Shown here in pieces: positions 35,201-49,606 of a stretch of DNA of 64,000 nucleotides. A model generated the notes under the pieces. The model saw only the letters and a list, made by a program, of their open reading frames with translations, had not been told where the DNA came from and made no database searches. The position numbers and the translations under genes were made by a program. The stretch spans positions 793,409 through 857,408 of the forward strand of contig CM073328.1 in assembly GCA_037043015.1 (NCBI GenBank). The letters run 5' to 3'. How positions within the stretch are numbered: the stretch's first letter is position 1; every line of letters begins with the position of its first letter. The DNA is from Bryum argenteum. Taxonomy: Eukaryota > Streptophyta > Bryopsida > Bryales > Bryaceae.

Positions 35201-38200
35201 ATGAAGATCTACGCTGTTGACCGAAGCGGTATGTACACAGATGAATATTGACAGACGAGGAAACGCTTCCGAAACGCAACCAACAGCAAACTATTCCTTG
35301 CACAACGAATGATGGTATATTTAACCAGAATGTAAGATGTCCATACTATATTTTATGTTTGTACATTTGGTCGGTGCCACAAGAAGATGAAAAGATGGGT
35401 GAGAGAACCTGGGACTATAGTTTGGAGGTAATATAGAATGGTAATGCCATCAACATTCTTATCCTCCAACTGAGCCTTGCTATACATTACATCCTCGCTG
35501 TAGTAGGGAGTGAAAACGCTGCACAACAATAACATCCAACCATTAACAATTCCGGCAACTTGATAGATGCATATGTTCCCTTGCCTTCTTATCAAAGGTG
35601 TTGACTGTATAAAGACTAATTATTGAAATACATTTGCAACAACAACCAGATCCCGAAGTAGAAAGGAGAGAGAATATGACAGACCTGAACGAAAACATTT
35701 TACGAACAGGTGGGGGTTCAGGCATTGACATGAACAGCGAATTGCTGAAGTACTGCAAACGTCGGCGAGCTTCTAAATTTACTGGAACGTTTAGAGCCGA
35801 ATCCTTGATTGCGAGTATATAATGAAGCCGTCTGACTTGCTCTATCTGTCCATACGAATCACATAGACTCATCTTAATCTCAGTCGAGCAGACGATAACA
35901 CGGATTCAGAAGCTGAGACTAAAGACGTTGTCAACAATGTCTCGATTGAACGAACGTATGAAGAAAACGAAAAGAGAAGAAGGCAATCGAGGGCCTTCCA
36001 GAATGAACTGAGAGGGATCACGTTCAGAAGAATCAACTTACAGCTGCGCCTGTAGGCCATGTGAGGTCGCTAAACAGACGGCCATCTTGCTTTGCATTTT
36101 GTAATAGCTGATCCGTCTCATACTTCTCTCTGATATACAAGAAGGTGTGTCAGCGTATGCCCTTGAACGTAGAATTACACGTTGGTTTTTGAATTAATTC
36201 AGAAAGCTCAAACGATGATTGCGAGCAATTATTACCATCTCAATCGTCGGACGTTACTTTTCGTTGTAGCTTAAAAAACATCAGAAAAATAGATTTATAC
36301 AAAGTACACATCTTATCCAGAGGCTTTTCAAGCAAAGCCTTATGAACTATTAAACATTCTACTATGTTGGAATTGGACTAGACCCGTGAAATGTCCATGT
36401 TAGTCGGAGACTTCCCAAAATAGCACTGATAGGTTCCCTAACACCAAAAGCCGAAAGACCATCCAGACCGCACTCTCAAGGAATCATACCAGCCGAATGA
36501 GCAAATTAAGTATCTCAAATGTCTTATTACGTATCACATTCTGTCCTGAATCATAGAAGATTCGCGAGAAAAGCAGAGTAAGATAGTATGGTCACAGGTT
36601 CAGATCCCACTTATTGGAAAAATAAGTGTTTAGAAGGTAGGACTGTATTGCAAGCCGTTAGTAATTTTGATTAAGTTTCAATTCGGCAGCGCGGGCACTA
36701 GTTTAGAAAAATCAAGCAGTCCTAGTATCCCACCTGGCTTCAGCATCCACAAGAAAGTCCCGCATCACCACTTCATACAAGTCGAGCAGCGCTCGAGCGG
36801 CATTTTCATGCATTTTCTGCTCCTCTTCTAGCCTCCCAGCTTCATCGTCACTGTTCTCTGGAACCGCCACCTGAACCATGCACACCGATTAGAACTAAAC
36901 ACTGACGTCGGAATATGACTCTACTTAATTTTCTCAAAAGAAATATGACTAGAAGTGACCACAGTCTCGCCTTCCGTACACAAGGTAATGACTGCTTGAG
37001 GATCCATCAAGATCTCAATCTGTGAGTAAACAATGGCCCGCCGACCCCAAGAAGAACTTGTTACATGAAATCTAAGCCCAGCCATACATGTCCTGATAAA
37101 TATAGATATTCAGGGAATTACAGGGAAGAGCTCCCTTAAAACATGTACCAGAATCTCAGTTAGTTTGGCTATTCTGCTCAATACACTGCCAACTTGATCG
37201 AAATTGAACTTGTGCAGCAGATGCGAATGTTCAATGGCTTGATCAATGTCTGTGTGGATATTTACCACCCTGTTCGAGCCAATAATATCGTTGATTAGTT
37301 AGTACGGTTTTGAAGAGCATGGACTAAACAGCTGGAGATGAAGAGAAAATTTCACACTTCAAAAACCTGAAATAGTATCAGCCTAACAAGAGTATCCATT
37401 TATGCAAGCATGAAAAGAAAAAAAAGGAAAGTACGAAAGCATTCCAAATTTCGGTCTAAAAGCTGAGCAGCAAATGACAGTGAAGGACGTTTATAAGTCG
37501 AGCTTTAGAAGTAGCAAAATTTAGATAATGAACAGTAGACAACCGCAACATAGCCCGACAACATGACTACTGCGTACTGCTTGATATTGGCGAGATCAAA
37601 CTGAAGATATCAGCTCACTTAATAAGTGGTACACACAATTGATCGCTGTAATTGCTCCAGTCAAAAAGTATGTCAGAAAGGTAGAACAAAAATGCAATAC
37701 TTACCACGCACGGCCATGCTCGTTTAATAAGTCCATAAGAACACTTTGCAAAGAAATGTAAGCTTCCGTTACAGCGAACTCCAAATACGGATCGCGCCTC
37801 ATCCTGTCCCATATCTCATCTTGAAAAGACTGCCTGTTGTCATGGACGATATCTATTCCAACATACACCTGTACAGGAAGTGGGTTTTATTTAACTTAAG
37901 CTTCAACCATCAAAGTAAGTAGGTACCAGTCATATGGAAAACAAAGCCGAGACAGTAAGTGACAGTAACCTTGTTTGCAAGCAAGAATAAGGGCCACTGA
38001 ACCAATGAACGATCGCTATGTTGTCCTAACGCCCCAGAACTGATTGTGTTGTCAGGCATGAGCAACCACTCTCGCTCTCTGTCATGAAAAGCATACAAGC
38101 ACGTGAGCTTCAAAATGAATCTGAGGATGCGCAGTGAACGTTAAATCTTCTCCACCCTTACTACTTCGTATCTTATTTGAGAAGACATCAACATCGTTAA

Positions 38201-41200
38201 ATACAAATAAGGTAGTGACAATATCGAGAAGTGAATAGGTAACATAAAAGTTTTTCTATCTAGGAATTCTTATAATCTTCCAATTCGAAAGTACAGTACC
38301 ATTTTCGCCTCCGCAAGGAACCGTAACTACACACACTAGTGGGTTTTGTACAGTCTGAAGAACTCATGGTCTTACCGGTTGTTGATGAGATCTTCTTCAC
38401 GCAAAGAGTGGATGACTTCGTTCCAAAGTGGAGCGAATCGAATAGCATCAACCTTTGGATTCCCAGGCTGCAAAACCACATACACAACAGGCTTTCGACG
38501 ATTCACAAGCTGAGAAGAAAGGCAAACGTGTCTACGCGATAGACAATAAAGATCAAGGCAGCATACCAAATCGAAAGAACAGATAAGAACAATATCAAAT
38601 CATTGCATCCAAAAAGACTTCATGCTGGATGAAAGATAAGTTGTTTGCTGTACCTTGACTGCACTGAGCGGCACATTCATGTCCCTGAAAAGAATTGGAA
38701 AACAAAGTGCAAAGTACTCAGAGCAAGCTTCCAATGTAACTAGCGATCGAGTTGTTGGGAACTAGCAGAAGAGTAGCGGGAAGGCAAGAAACGTGATAAA
38801 CTAGCAATTTCGAGTTGGGCTGATGACTTACATCTGAGAGTGGCTGCTGCTTCTGGACGGAAAAAGATTTTTGACAAACGCTCCCGGCAAAGACGAAAAT
38901 CGCGACCGTAACATGTCAAGAGATCGAATCTGCCAGATATCCTAATTAATGAGATGAAACGAAACCAACCGTAATCTACTTGCTAGTATCTCCACATGTA
39001 GGATAAGAAGATAAGTATCCAGATTCTCAATAATTTTAGCTCACTGTGTGAAGGTTTCATTGAAGAAGTTGCTGTTAAAAAATGCATGTCTAACAAGAGC
39101 TCAAGTTAGCCAACTTATACCTCCCCAAGATGCATCCTGGCACCGTCGAAGCCTCCAACAAGAGCAGAGACGACTGTATACCACACTTGTGTGTCTAGGA
39201 AGTAAATCTGTACACAGACATTTCGGCATTACAAATTGCTTGGTCTGAATAACTTGAAACCCATTCATCATGGACTCTTGACACACCATCTAAAGCGAAT
39301 CCTGAGTGGCGGTTCTGAAGAATCAATTATAGTCACAGAATATAAAAAGTTTCTGACCTGAAGCTAATCATAAGTGATATCGTAGTACACTTGTTCATGT
39401 AGTACTAATCAAGCATAACGGAAAAGAAGAGATTAATGGAGAATGCGTACCATAATAACGGGAGCCCACAAGGCGACGAGAGTGAGGGCGTTATGATTAC
39501 CTACAAAGGCAAGAGAGCACTGATAAGCATATCTACAGCTTTGAAGCAGGAGGTCTTCTCAGTTTACACAATCGAAAAGAGATATAAAAATTCCATCACT
39601 TCCAATGCAACTTAGCAAACAAAGCATACTGGTGAAGATGAAGTTGAGAACAATGATATAAACAAACAGAATTCAGATAAAAAATGGAGACAAAATCACA
39701 GGCTATGCAACACATTGATATAAAAGACAACAAAAGTATGACAGATAAGTACTTCCAGAAATGAGATCCTTCCACCGATAGTTGACGTTCTGGATTCCAA
39801 TAATAGTTCGCGTTGGACCCACCATGGGTTGAATCTGTACATCCATAATGGAAGCACAATCAGGGAAATGCTAGAAATCCAAGATTTGTACAGAAGTGGA
39901 CATAGCACATATCCAACCTAAGCCAGCACTTTTCGAGCTAAAATTTAAATGTGAAACTAGATCATCATACCTGTAAGAAGTAGCTGAAGGCAAACTTGCA
40001 AGCTCCGACGACAAACCAGAACAAAACGTACCTACAGATAAGATGGTTACAAGTAGGCCGATGTGGAAGTATTTTCGAACATACTCCTAGACCATAAACC
40101 CAACAGAATATGAAGGAAAAAGGTATACTACGATTTCAAGGTAAAGCGATACTTTTGGAGCAGATGCAATCGAATCATTTCTTACTGGAAGTAATCACGA
40201 GTTCTCTCGAACATGTTACGCCCCACATAATATCGCTCCTGATATAGCATATGCGTATTAGAGATGTCAGATATTCTTCTCGGTAAAGCATCCAGCCTCG
40301 CCCTCCAGTATGGGAATACTAGGGTACCGAAAGCACCATTAAGCACCATATAGCACCAATAATTGATCGAGCTGCAGAAAGAGGAAGCGTGATTGAAGCA
40401 TTACCTGATGGACCCACTTGATGAGCGTCAAAATATAGAAGTTTGAGCACTTCTTTGCCTGCTGCCGGAACCAAGGAATACGTAATAACAAAGCAAGTAC
40501 GAATTGCAGTCCACCATATACACCCAACACCAAGTAGAAGACCTGGAACCAGACGTTAGCTCCTGATCCGCTGTTTTCTTCTTCGATTGTCTTACTGCAA
40601 CCACGAAGAAAAATTTTACAAGCACTTGCGTGAAACAACTCCATGCAAGCGGGAAGGGTTAAAACACTACGATTCCAGTATACGATTCCAGATCATGCTG
40701 CAGTTGACCATACTACACTGTTGAAAATGTGGACTTCAAGGTGAGGCAATCAATGCTCTAGTTCAGATATCATAAAGTAACCTATAGATGTGTAACGATC
40801 CGCAGCAAGTTGAGGAAACTCACATATAGAGAAGAACTATGACTACAGAGAGCATAGTGAACCATAGAAAACGAATCAACATTCTTGAAATATTGTGTGC
40901 TCGGGTGCTTCTATATGCTCCAATCATCAAGGTAACATCCATCACAGCTGCAATATAAACTCGAATCAGTTACTATGCTTTGAAGCTAAGATAGACGTAA
41001 GCTATCCAGATAAAAGTTCATAAATGCGGAGTCCAGAAGTTCGCTCACATTGAATGAGCTTCATAAGAACAAAAGTGGGCCCAACACTTAAAATTAACTT
41101 GATATTGTGACGAGTCAATTTGCGGTCACAAAAAGCAAAGATGCTGAGCCCCTGAAAGCACAAGCAAATAATAAAATCAGCCCTCAGCATCAATAAATTA

Positions 41201-44200
41201 ATCATCACATCAGCATGAAGCGAATTTTGTCTTGTGAAAGACCCATCAAATATGATTCATTTCAGGACTCGTGATTAAAGAATGTGATGAGTAACGGATG
41301 AAATGTTCGACAAAGCATCTAAGTAGTATACCTGAAGCATGCACACAAGAAAAATCCAAAGTCTGTGGAAACTATGATAAATATGGAATCCAGTCCGGTG
41401 TTCAACGAAATGGGTCTTTCCCACTTTCTTCTCTCTCTTTTCACCCGGCTCCACAATAGGTTCGTCTGGGGCCGCTGGCTCCTCCTGCATATGGCTTCAG
41501 CTTGTAAGCCCCAATTGAATTGGAGATATCGCAGAATTGAACAGATAAGAAAGGTACAATCCAGGAGTACTGTAACAATAAATCCAATACAACGAGATCT
41601 ACAAACTTACAAATCTGTCAGCTTCTGTGTAGATTATTTTCTTGGGCTTCCTAAAAAATCCAGCTTCAAGTCTCCAAGGCCATGACAACTCAAAACAAGA
41701 TGGCGCCCTGTTTGAAAAGACAAATATCATAAAACATAAGCTTTCCGAGGTAAATGAAGATGTATGAAACTGAAATGCGTTCTCAGTGGCAACATCTCAG
41801 CCATTTTGCAGACACGGAGTACAAATTCTCTCTCCCTAAATCATAATCAATACAAGGATAAAAGTATGGAAAATCCTTCATATCTAATCACACAGGGTTC
41901 AGCATTATAAGGAACAGAATGAATGCTTCCTGTTCCAATCGAGGCATTCCCAGCATGTCTGACAAAATGGAGATAAGTTGATAAAAAAGAAAGAGACGCA
42001 CCAGAAGAACTCATTGAAGTCGTCATAATTTCTCCAAGCTGAATGCGGAGCTCTTCCACCTGCACAGATTTTGGCCTCCTGGAGATCCCCAAAACCCACA
42101 TCCTCCACGTCATTAATCTTGAGCTGCTTAAAGAAGTACATGAACCACTTTCTTTGGGACAGTGAAGTTGCAGTACGTCTTCAGCCCTAGACCTTATAGC
42201 TGTTAATTAGAGTAGGCCTTAACATGTAGAACCAAAAATACTTATCGATGACATATATGTGACAGGAGATATCTCAATCATGAACCTGCTGATCTCGTCA
42301 CTAAGATAATATGATGTCATCGGTATGTTAAACATCAACATTGAGTTCTCTAGAACCATGAAACAAGAGAGTTCTCGAAAAGTAAGAAGCTTCAGCGAAA
42401 TGCATAATGGATACTAGAGTGTGCCTAGAACCTCACCGCGGCTAGAATGGTGTGAATAGGCTTGACGATCCTGTCCAAGAAGGAGTTCGGCGAACCGGGA
42501 AGAAAAGTCCGTGACCTTGAAACATACTCTTTATCAAGCAGGTCGTACAATTCATCAGCCATCTGCAGACAGATTTCGAACTTCAGTCCAACCTCACTTC
42601 GTCTTCCAGATACACCAACTCATATCCCACAACGATCTTGTCCTGAACTACTGGTTTGTGCTACTTTCGTCCGCGCGAAAACCGTTCAAACACTGGGGAC
42701 ATTCGGACAACAGGAACTATCTAGGATACTGTACATCGACCTGAAATATCTCACTTGTATCAACGTAGGCCAAATCCTCCCATGCTGTCTTCAGAAACAA
42801 ATTCACTCAACTTTGAAGGAACAAAAGAAAGATCGCAGTATGAAATAACTAAAACAAGCAGATACCATGTCATTGTAAATGACAGGGTGAGAACTTTAGC
42901 ACTGATCTTAAAAGTAAGTGAGCTTTCACTTACATGATGAAAGATATAACACAAACATTCAGGTAAAAATCGCAAGTTAGCTGCCTCTCCCCATATTAGC
43001 AGATAAAGTGCGGTCAGGAACAGCCTTAGCTGCATTGAATAGGCACTGCAAAAAACATGTCGAGTCCTTTCCCAGTTAGTGTCGATCACTCGCCAACGGA
43101 AAGGCTGCTACCGCACGAAGCCAAAGACTGGCGGTCGAGGATTGCATACACTTGTCAGCGCGCTCAAACCAAAAAAAAATTATAAGCGAGGATTCTCATT
43201 GTAAAACCAATTGAGGAAGAAAATCATGTCGTAAAATATTGCACCTATGTGGACTAGTCTGATAGCTATATTCAATGATAACAAATACACTTGTCACGAG
43301 AACAGAGATGATTATACCGCTTTGCCATGGAATCCCTTTTCAAAAACTTGCACCAACGTTCATAATTCCCCATCATGCTTCGGTGTACGTTGGATATGGC
43401 AGCATCATCCAACTGCCACATAAACAAAGACTACATCAACGCCATATTCTTCACTTACACCAAGTTAATAAGGCATGCTCTTGGCAGGCCCCATATACAA
43501 CTTCTTAAACAAGAAGATCTATCTATTGGTCATATAACAGGGAAGACCTCACTTAGTAATTCTTCATGTAGCAAGTAAATCCATACAGTTTATTGTGAAA
43601 GTTTACAGAATGACTTGATGCTAAAGTCGCACTCCTACCAGTGCACACAGAGATCTACTTGTATATGGCGACATATACTTTAACGCATCTCGTAGATTTA
43701 ACAAGGTGGTGAATCCACGAATGATATCAAAATAGAACAGTCAGCATTAGAGTGAGTCACACTAGAAATCTATCGAGCACAAAAGTAGTAAAACGGGATC
43801 CAGGTCAAGGGGGCAGTGAATAACTTTTCTGAACAACCGTTTGATACTATACTGTTTTCAATGTAAAGCCATCAGGTCACATTGCCGAATGTTGAACTGA
43901 TAGAGTTTCATATCAAATGATTAGGCTACAAACACAAGCTAGACTATGATATTCGGCGAGGAAAAGAACACCTTATCTTCAGTATCGAGCATCACTCTCA
44001 GACGGGATTGTGAGTTGGACAACAGCAATATCAAATGCTCTCGCTGATTAGCCACATTGTCTCCCTGCGAACAACGAACCCCCCCGAATATTGTTAGCCC
44101 CCGGATACTCTAGGAACAATATCAACGGGTTTAGATGTATGATCAAGATACAAGCAGTTTGTGCACCTGGACACATGTAAAGAAATCAATGCTATCGACA

Positions 44201-46339
44201 GTTGAGTGATCACAATGAAATACTTTTTAAACAGAGAACGAATTCTTTTGATTTGAGAATTATGCAAGACCTCAGCCTCTATATGCACGGACCTGAAATC
44301 CAAATGCATATTCTAAGAAGTCGAAGAGGTCGACATGCCTATCCAAATCGCCAGTCCCTGAATCTTCAGGAAATGGAGGTAGATCTCCAACCCCACCACT
44401 GTACCAAAGTGCTTTAGTTGCAGCACCCACCTACGGTCAATAAAACACGTCAACAACAAAATAGCTCTGAACCATTCAATCTACCTAGGCGAAGTGAAGC
44501 TCTCAGATCATTTGTGAAGATAAGGTTCGCCATTGATCCATGAATGGGATTATTTTCTAAGCCATTTTCAGTAAGATCCAACTTGAAACAGCTTAAAAAT
44601 GTGCAGTATGCAGTTCATAATAAGGACCAGTCTCCTGGACAGACTTGTGCAACATGTGACGACGAACATACCTCTGGAAAACTTTGAAAGACATTCGCCA
44701 CGCCAGGGGTCTCAAGTGGTAAGATGTTATAGGCTTTGAAACCTTTGACCTTCTTTGCATCTTCTTCCATTATCCGTTTCAACTGTTGAAAGTCAAGAAG
44801 CCAGATAATTAAGAAATATAATGACTTCACATTATAAGTCAACATCATGAGCATTATTTCTTCTCGAGGCATGCGAGTTGACCCATTGCTCAAGATTAAA
44901 CTCCACAACCACAACCCAAACAGATGTAAAAGCCACAGCACATGCTTGTTGAGAAATTTCGTCAAACTAAGCGCTCTTTGGTAGAATATATCTAGTAACT
45001 CGGCCGAAGTATGCACACCCGACGGACTACATTGTAGCAAACTCAAGAGAGCGAGTGACCATAAAGTTCCATGACACCATGAGACCATCATACCAAATTC
45101 CCTGTTCCTTATTGCAGATATGGTGATGTCTTCAAAATGTAAGGAAAACGAAGAGCTGAAGTACAGATGACTTATAGAGCAGAGCTCTTCGAAGCCACTT
45201 ACGTCTTCGTTGAACTCATCGGTTTGGCCCTCCTTCGTGAGGGCATCGATGACCTCATTAAGAATTCTTGCAGTGTTGTACATCTTTCTTTGTGTCTCGG
45301 CCCGCTGTTCAGTTCTGCACCACAACCCCAAATGTCTCATAAATATTAAAGATCATGTAAGAACTCTGATTCCTAATATCTAATGCAAGATATACCAGCA
45401 TATATTGAGCACACAGTGGTTTAAAGTTCTCCCAAAAAACACGTACGTTGTCGAGTCCTCATCATAGGTATCACTGTGCCGACGTATATTGTCCTCACGT
45501 TCAAGTTGGTCGAGGTGATTTGCCTCTCTGTACTCTTGGTAGAACTCTTGTAGTATCCGAACATCATGACTTCGATCAATCTTTTCTCCTTCCTTTTTCG
45601 ACCGCTTTTGCTGCGTTGAAAATTATTCCATAACGAGTAAACAGATTGTAATGAACGGCACCCTTTCAACTTAATCAACTGAAACATGAATGATTGCGGA
45701 TGGCTTCTATGCTGCACCAACTAGCAGTGCGAAGAACACAGCGTGTCTAAGGTACCTTGATGACGGACAGCAAACCAGTCTTGAACTGCAAAACACCTCT
45801 CCCTTCACTATTCGGATCCAAACCCTGCACTAGGGTATAGGCGTATTCACACACTGCACAACATCAAAATCCAGCAAACTTCATGAGAAGCACACAATTA
45901 CCAAGTGCCCACGGACAATTGGTCAGTGACAGATACGATCATTTGAGTTCCACGACAGAACTGGCATGATATGATCCATGGCAAGATGCTGTCCTGCCGA
46001 GCTGAAAAATGACTGATTTGCCGTCCAGTCCTAGTTGGTCCAATTAGAACTCGTGAAAATCATGATATGTAAAGTGACAGATGTGGAAATAGGCAAATCG
46101 CACGTACAAATTCGTCCTACGTCTAGATTTTTCTTTGCAAGCTCGTCAGCAGTCTGCAAAATGGCTTCAATATTTGCTTGCTGGAGCAAGGTCTGGGGCA
46201 CAGTAGTGTTCGAAGCAGCTCCAGGGCCTTGCGGCTCTTCTGCAGCTTTTCGCTCCGCAGCCATCTTCGCTCGGTAAACTAACTGTTCCCATTTGTAAAG
46301 CACTCGTTTGGATATCCGCGGCCGCGCTGACGTAGCCAT
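29250..46339 (-). CDS. CALS: Callose synthase, GSL8/GSL10 (CalS9/CalS10) type, about 40 or more exons
   Basis: Makes (1,3)-beta-glucan from UDP-glucose at the plasma membrane. N-terminus (46,339-46,108, MATSARPRISKRVLYKWEQLVYRAKMAAERK...NIEAILQTADELAKKN) joins in phase 1 to CEYAYTLVQGLDPNSEGRGVLQFKTGLLSVIK (45,853 down); WEQLV, NIEAILQTADE and the absence of the common RRTQT start point to the GSL8/GSL10 clade. Landmarks: FKS1 domain LYLLIWGEAANLRFLPECLCYIFHH (about 43,035-42,950); AFVEHRT-type segment with HSFHRLWIFLVCML (41,450-41,340); EARRRLQYFSNSLFMSMPEPPPVRKM (35,800-35,700); TPYYSEDVMYS (35,520-35,480); DEWRNFLERMLEGVEYSQLGHY (35,105-35,040); AELKFCYVVSAQIYGKQK (34,300-34,250); [32 protein letters not shown] (33,650-33,550); GKGRDVGLNQIAAFEGKVASGNGEQTLSRD (32,400-32,310); YKATGRGFVVEHIPFAENYRAYARSHFVKG (30,990-30,900); last exons with membrane helices ending VFNQAFSRGLEISVLLAGNNPNAAI. 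Every segment checked is open and flanked by GT/AG, so the gene looks intact. Clade relatives serve cytokinesis, pollen development and plasmodesmata. Confidence 0.95.
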
Positions 46340-47820
46340 TGCAACCGCTATCTACTTCCAAGTCAATCCCTTGCATGCGCCTGATTCCAGTGAATTTCTG
46401 TGCGGGCAACAAAAACCTAAGTAGATGCTATGGAATGAGCAGAGAGCTCGTCACCGATAGCTACATAATTGAGGTTCAAAGTGGCGCGGCTCAAATTGAT
46501 TCACTTGACATTAAACTCTCTACTCAAAAGCACGAACACGAAAAAACAACAAAACATCCTCCAGGTACAAGACATCTACCAACGCCAATCCAGACCCTTT
46601 CTTGCAGAAAAGTCTCGGGCATCTTCAAGCTCAAACAAAACTTACTCAGTCACAGGCCACTGACACGCTGCATCTTGATGCTTGTCAACATCACCTGGTT
46701 CCACCTCAATCCAAACCCGAGATATCTGTTTCCTCATGAAAGAATTGCATTAGTCAGAAGCTATCCTCCAGCCTAGCAAAAATCTACTGACCTTGTATAT
46801 GCTATCACAGGGAGCACTAACTTCAAAATTGTCCAGTGTACTAACCTAACTCCTCTCTAACCTATAGCTTCGACTCTAAACTCACTCATTCCTACAGACA
46901 CATGGAATCAAGCAGCTTGTGCAACTCAAAACCTCCAAACAAATCCAAAAAAATATCTATACTAACGCTGATTACAAAGTATCAAAATTCATAATAAAAA
47001 CGATGACAATTACACTACAGCTGGAGACACTAACATCGATTCCAACCCGCACAACTGATCAACGCAGTAGAACAAGACGAAACAATCTAGAAAACGATTA
47101 CTCACGCTTCCACTCAATCGCAGACTAAGACTATCTTGAGCACTAAAATCTAACATCTAGCCACTCACACCAATCGACGATCGCGAGCTACTTCCAGAGC
47201 TCGAGAATCGCCTACAATAAAACCAGGGAGGGGGTCGAAGCGCGAAGGACCAGAACTTGATCAATACAGGGCCAAAATGCACGGGAATTGGTTCAGGAGA
47301 AAGAGAACGAAGCGGGGATGGAAGCGAGTACCTCGGTGACTTCGGGAGAACAGTGGCGGCAATGATGAACTCGGACATGGCGATGGCGATGGCGACGTCG
47401 GAGCTGGAAAATTATGCCCGGCCTGGAGTAGAGAGGCTGTAGGTTTTGTGTTCCCGTGTTCCCAACACGAGTATTCAAACGGAGTTCTGGTGTTAAGATT
47501 CAAACTCGGCGTTCCCATGCGCGTTCCAGGGGAGGGAACAACTGCGACGGCACGAATCTGGACTGACGTCGACGGCGATCTGTCAGTGCCGACTCCAGTC
47601 CGTCCAAGAGGCCAATTCCATTTGAATTTCGATGTGGGCTGTAATTACTTATCAGGGACCGACGTTTTTAGCAACGACAAAGTCAATGGCAAGGTTTCTG
47701 TTACTTGACAATGTGTTCAAGCCTTTACCACCAGTAGGGTTTCCGTACGACGGCTAAATGTACAGGACCGGTACATTTCAGGGCCGTATCAGGAACTTTC
47801 CCATGGTAAAGGGTAAAGGG
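46340..47820. promoter_or_regulatory. Probable 5' leader and promoter region of the callose synthase
   Basis: A GC-richer stretch near 47,160-47,440 with a donor-like CCGAG/GTACTCG on the minus strand (about 47,320) may be a non-coding first exon of the callose synthase. A plus-strand frame at 47,448-47,708 exists but has no recognised features. No firm promoter element is assigned. Confidence 0.35.
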
Positions 47821-47823
47821 TTA

Positions 47824-48218
47824 GGGCATCCTCAATGGATGCTCTGAACAAAGGACTGCCAACGCCATTTCGCAGGGCCCCACTCTGTTGGCGGGGCATG
47901 CACTGCAGAGGCGCCCTCAATGGTGTGCCCGGCAGCTACGCCCGCCATTGCTTTGTCTCGCCACTTGGCACCAGCTGTGAGGGCGATCAAGATTTGGAAC
48001 AATAGATAAATGATTAGATGCTCCATCATGCCCTTTGACTCCTCTTGGCGTAAGTATTGCGTCTCCCTGCAAAGCTGGAAATATGCCGAGAGCGGGAGCT
48101 CCAATAGTGGACTCGTCAGGGTAAAGGGAGTTGTAGCGTGACCATTGGGTCGACTTTTTGGTGAAATCACGGTTAGAGCCGTTGGCGGGACCTGTTACCG
48201 AGTCCATTGAGGATGCTC
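47824..48218. mobile_element. Tourist/PIF-Harbinger-like MITE, 395 bp
   Basis: Ends GGGCATCCTCAATGGA and TCCATTGAGGATGCTC are inverted repeats of about 15 bp and are flanked by a TTA duplication (47,821-47,823 and 48,219-48,221), as in Tourist elements. GC-richer than its surroundings, non-coding, between the callose synthase and the TlyA-like gene. Confidence 0.88.
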
Positions 48219-48221
48219 TTA

Positions 48222-49606
48222 GAGAAGGGGCAACTATCAATGGTACAAAAGTACAACGAGGTAAAATTTAGTTTCTGGATTTTTAGTTGATTCTAGAAGT
48301 TATAATAATGTTAATTATTGGAGCATATGCTCATGTGATTATGTCTTTTTTGTGTTGTATCAAAGTAGTGCAAGGAAGTACTCCTTGAGTCTCATTACAA
48401 TTGTCCCATTATAATTGTCCGGTAGGTAATCTCAAAGTTACATTGGGAAGTGGATTTGAGAGAACTTAGTGTACAAGTATGATGGGATAGAGGGAGTATT
48501 TGTATTTCATGCATAAATCGAATTCGTATATTGTTATCCCTTTAACAATTTATCCTATGATCATTCTTATATTTTAGAACTTTATCACAAAGTGAATATG
48601 ACCTAAATAATTGGCTTGCAATGGCAATACATGCCACACGCTTCAAAACTTTAAATACAAACACAAGTTGCTTGCACTAAAATGCATGTCATAAACTTAT
48701 ATCATCTAAGATGGATCAACCGACTTCTCTCCTATCCTACTAGATTTCATTTAATTTTAAAAAATCACAAGTTTTGGTCCATCAAAGTCTTAGCCCTTCA
48801 TCCACAATGTCTAACTTTGACATTTGAAGTTAAGTTTCCTTAATTTTATAGTTTTTGGTTTAACTTCTAATGACCCCCTAAAAGAGATAAAAGCCCAAAA
48901 TCATTTGACTTTAGTTAAATACGCATCTCATTTATTTTCATTTTTGTTTCACCTCCCATTTGCCCATTGCAGAGATATGCACTCTCAAAGTTTGAGAGTG
49001 TAGTCACGGTATGTCAAAATATTCTTGAAGTTGTGGGATATTCTCCTTTATTCTCAGAATTTGCCCAAAAACAATTAGATAATAGAAACTTCAAAAAGAA
49101 GCCAAAGTTTTCATGTGACATATTAATGAGAGAATCTCCTTTTAGTAATTTGTGTGCATTCACAAAAAAGGGAAAAAAAGACTCACCCTTTTATTAAGGC
49201 TTTTCCGCCCCGGGGCTTTTTACATGCGTAGCCTTTGACATTTCTCAACCGTATGGGGGCGTTCTCGGCGGCAAAGGGTAAATGAGCCTTTCCAACTCAT
49301 GTAAGTCTTCGAAATCCAGAAAACAGAGGATATTTGCAACCAAAGAAGTTGGTCTGCCCTTGTTCAACAATCTCAAAATACCATCAAAACCAAAGTTTCT
49401 CATCAAATGCCCATCAAAACCAAGAATGAGAGGTTTCGGGGCGTCAAACCTGCCTGGTTATTGAATTTTATGACCTCGATTCCGTCGTAGCAACACCACG
49501 GGTCGTGAACTCGTGAGCTTGTGAATTCTGCACCGTCGTCTCGACTGTTTCTCTTTTGCAGCGCGTTTAAATTTGTAGCCATGCTGTGATTCTCCAAGTA
49601 AGGAGC
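48222..49606. other. Intergenic DNA upstream of the TlyA-like gene with a TTAA-family fragment
   Basis: Positions about 48,600-48,850 match element B near 14,165-14,420 (ATTGGCTTGCAATGG, CTTCATCCACAATG) without recognisable ends. The rest is AT-rich. The promoter of the downstream gene should lie in the last few hundred bases. Confidence 0.5.

Noticed and set aside
47448-47708. Plus-strand frame of 86 codons upstream of the callose synthase
   Set aside because: No family, no splice partner and it overlaps the probable leader of the minus-strand gene.
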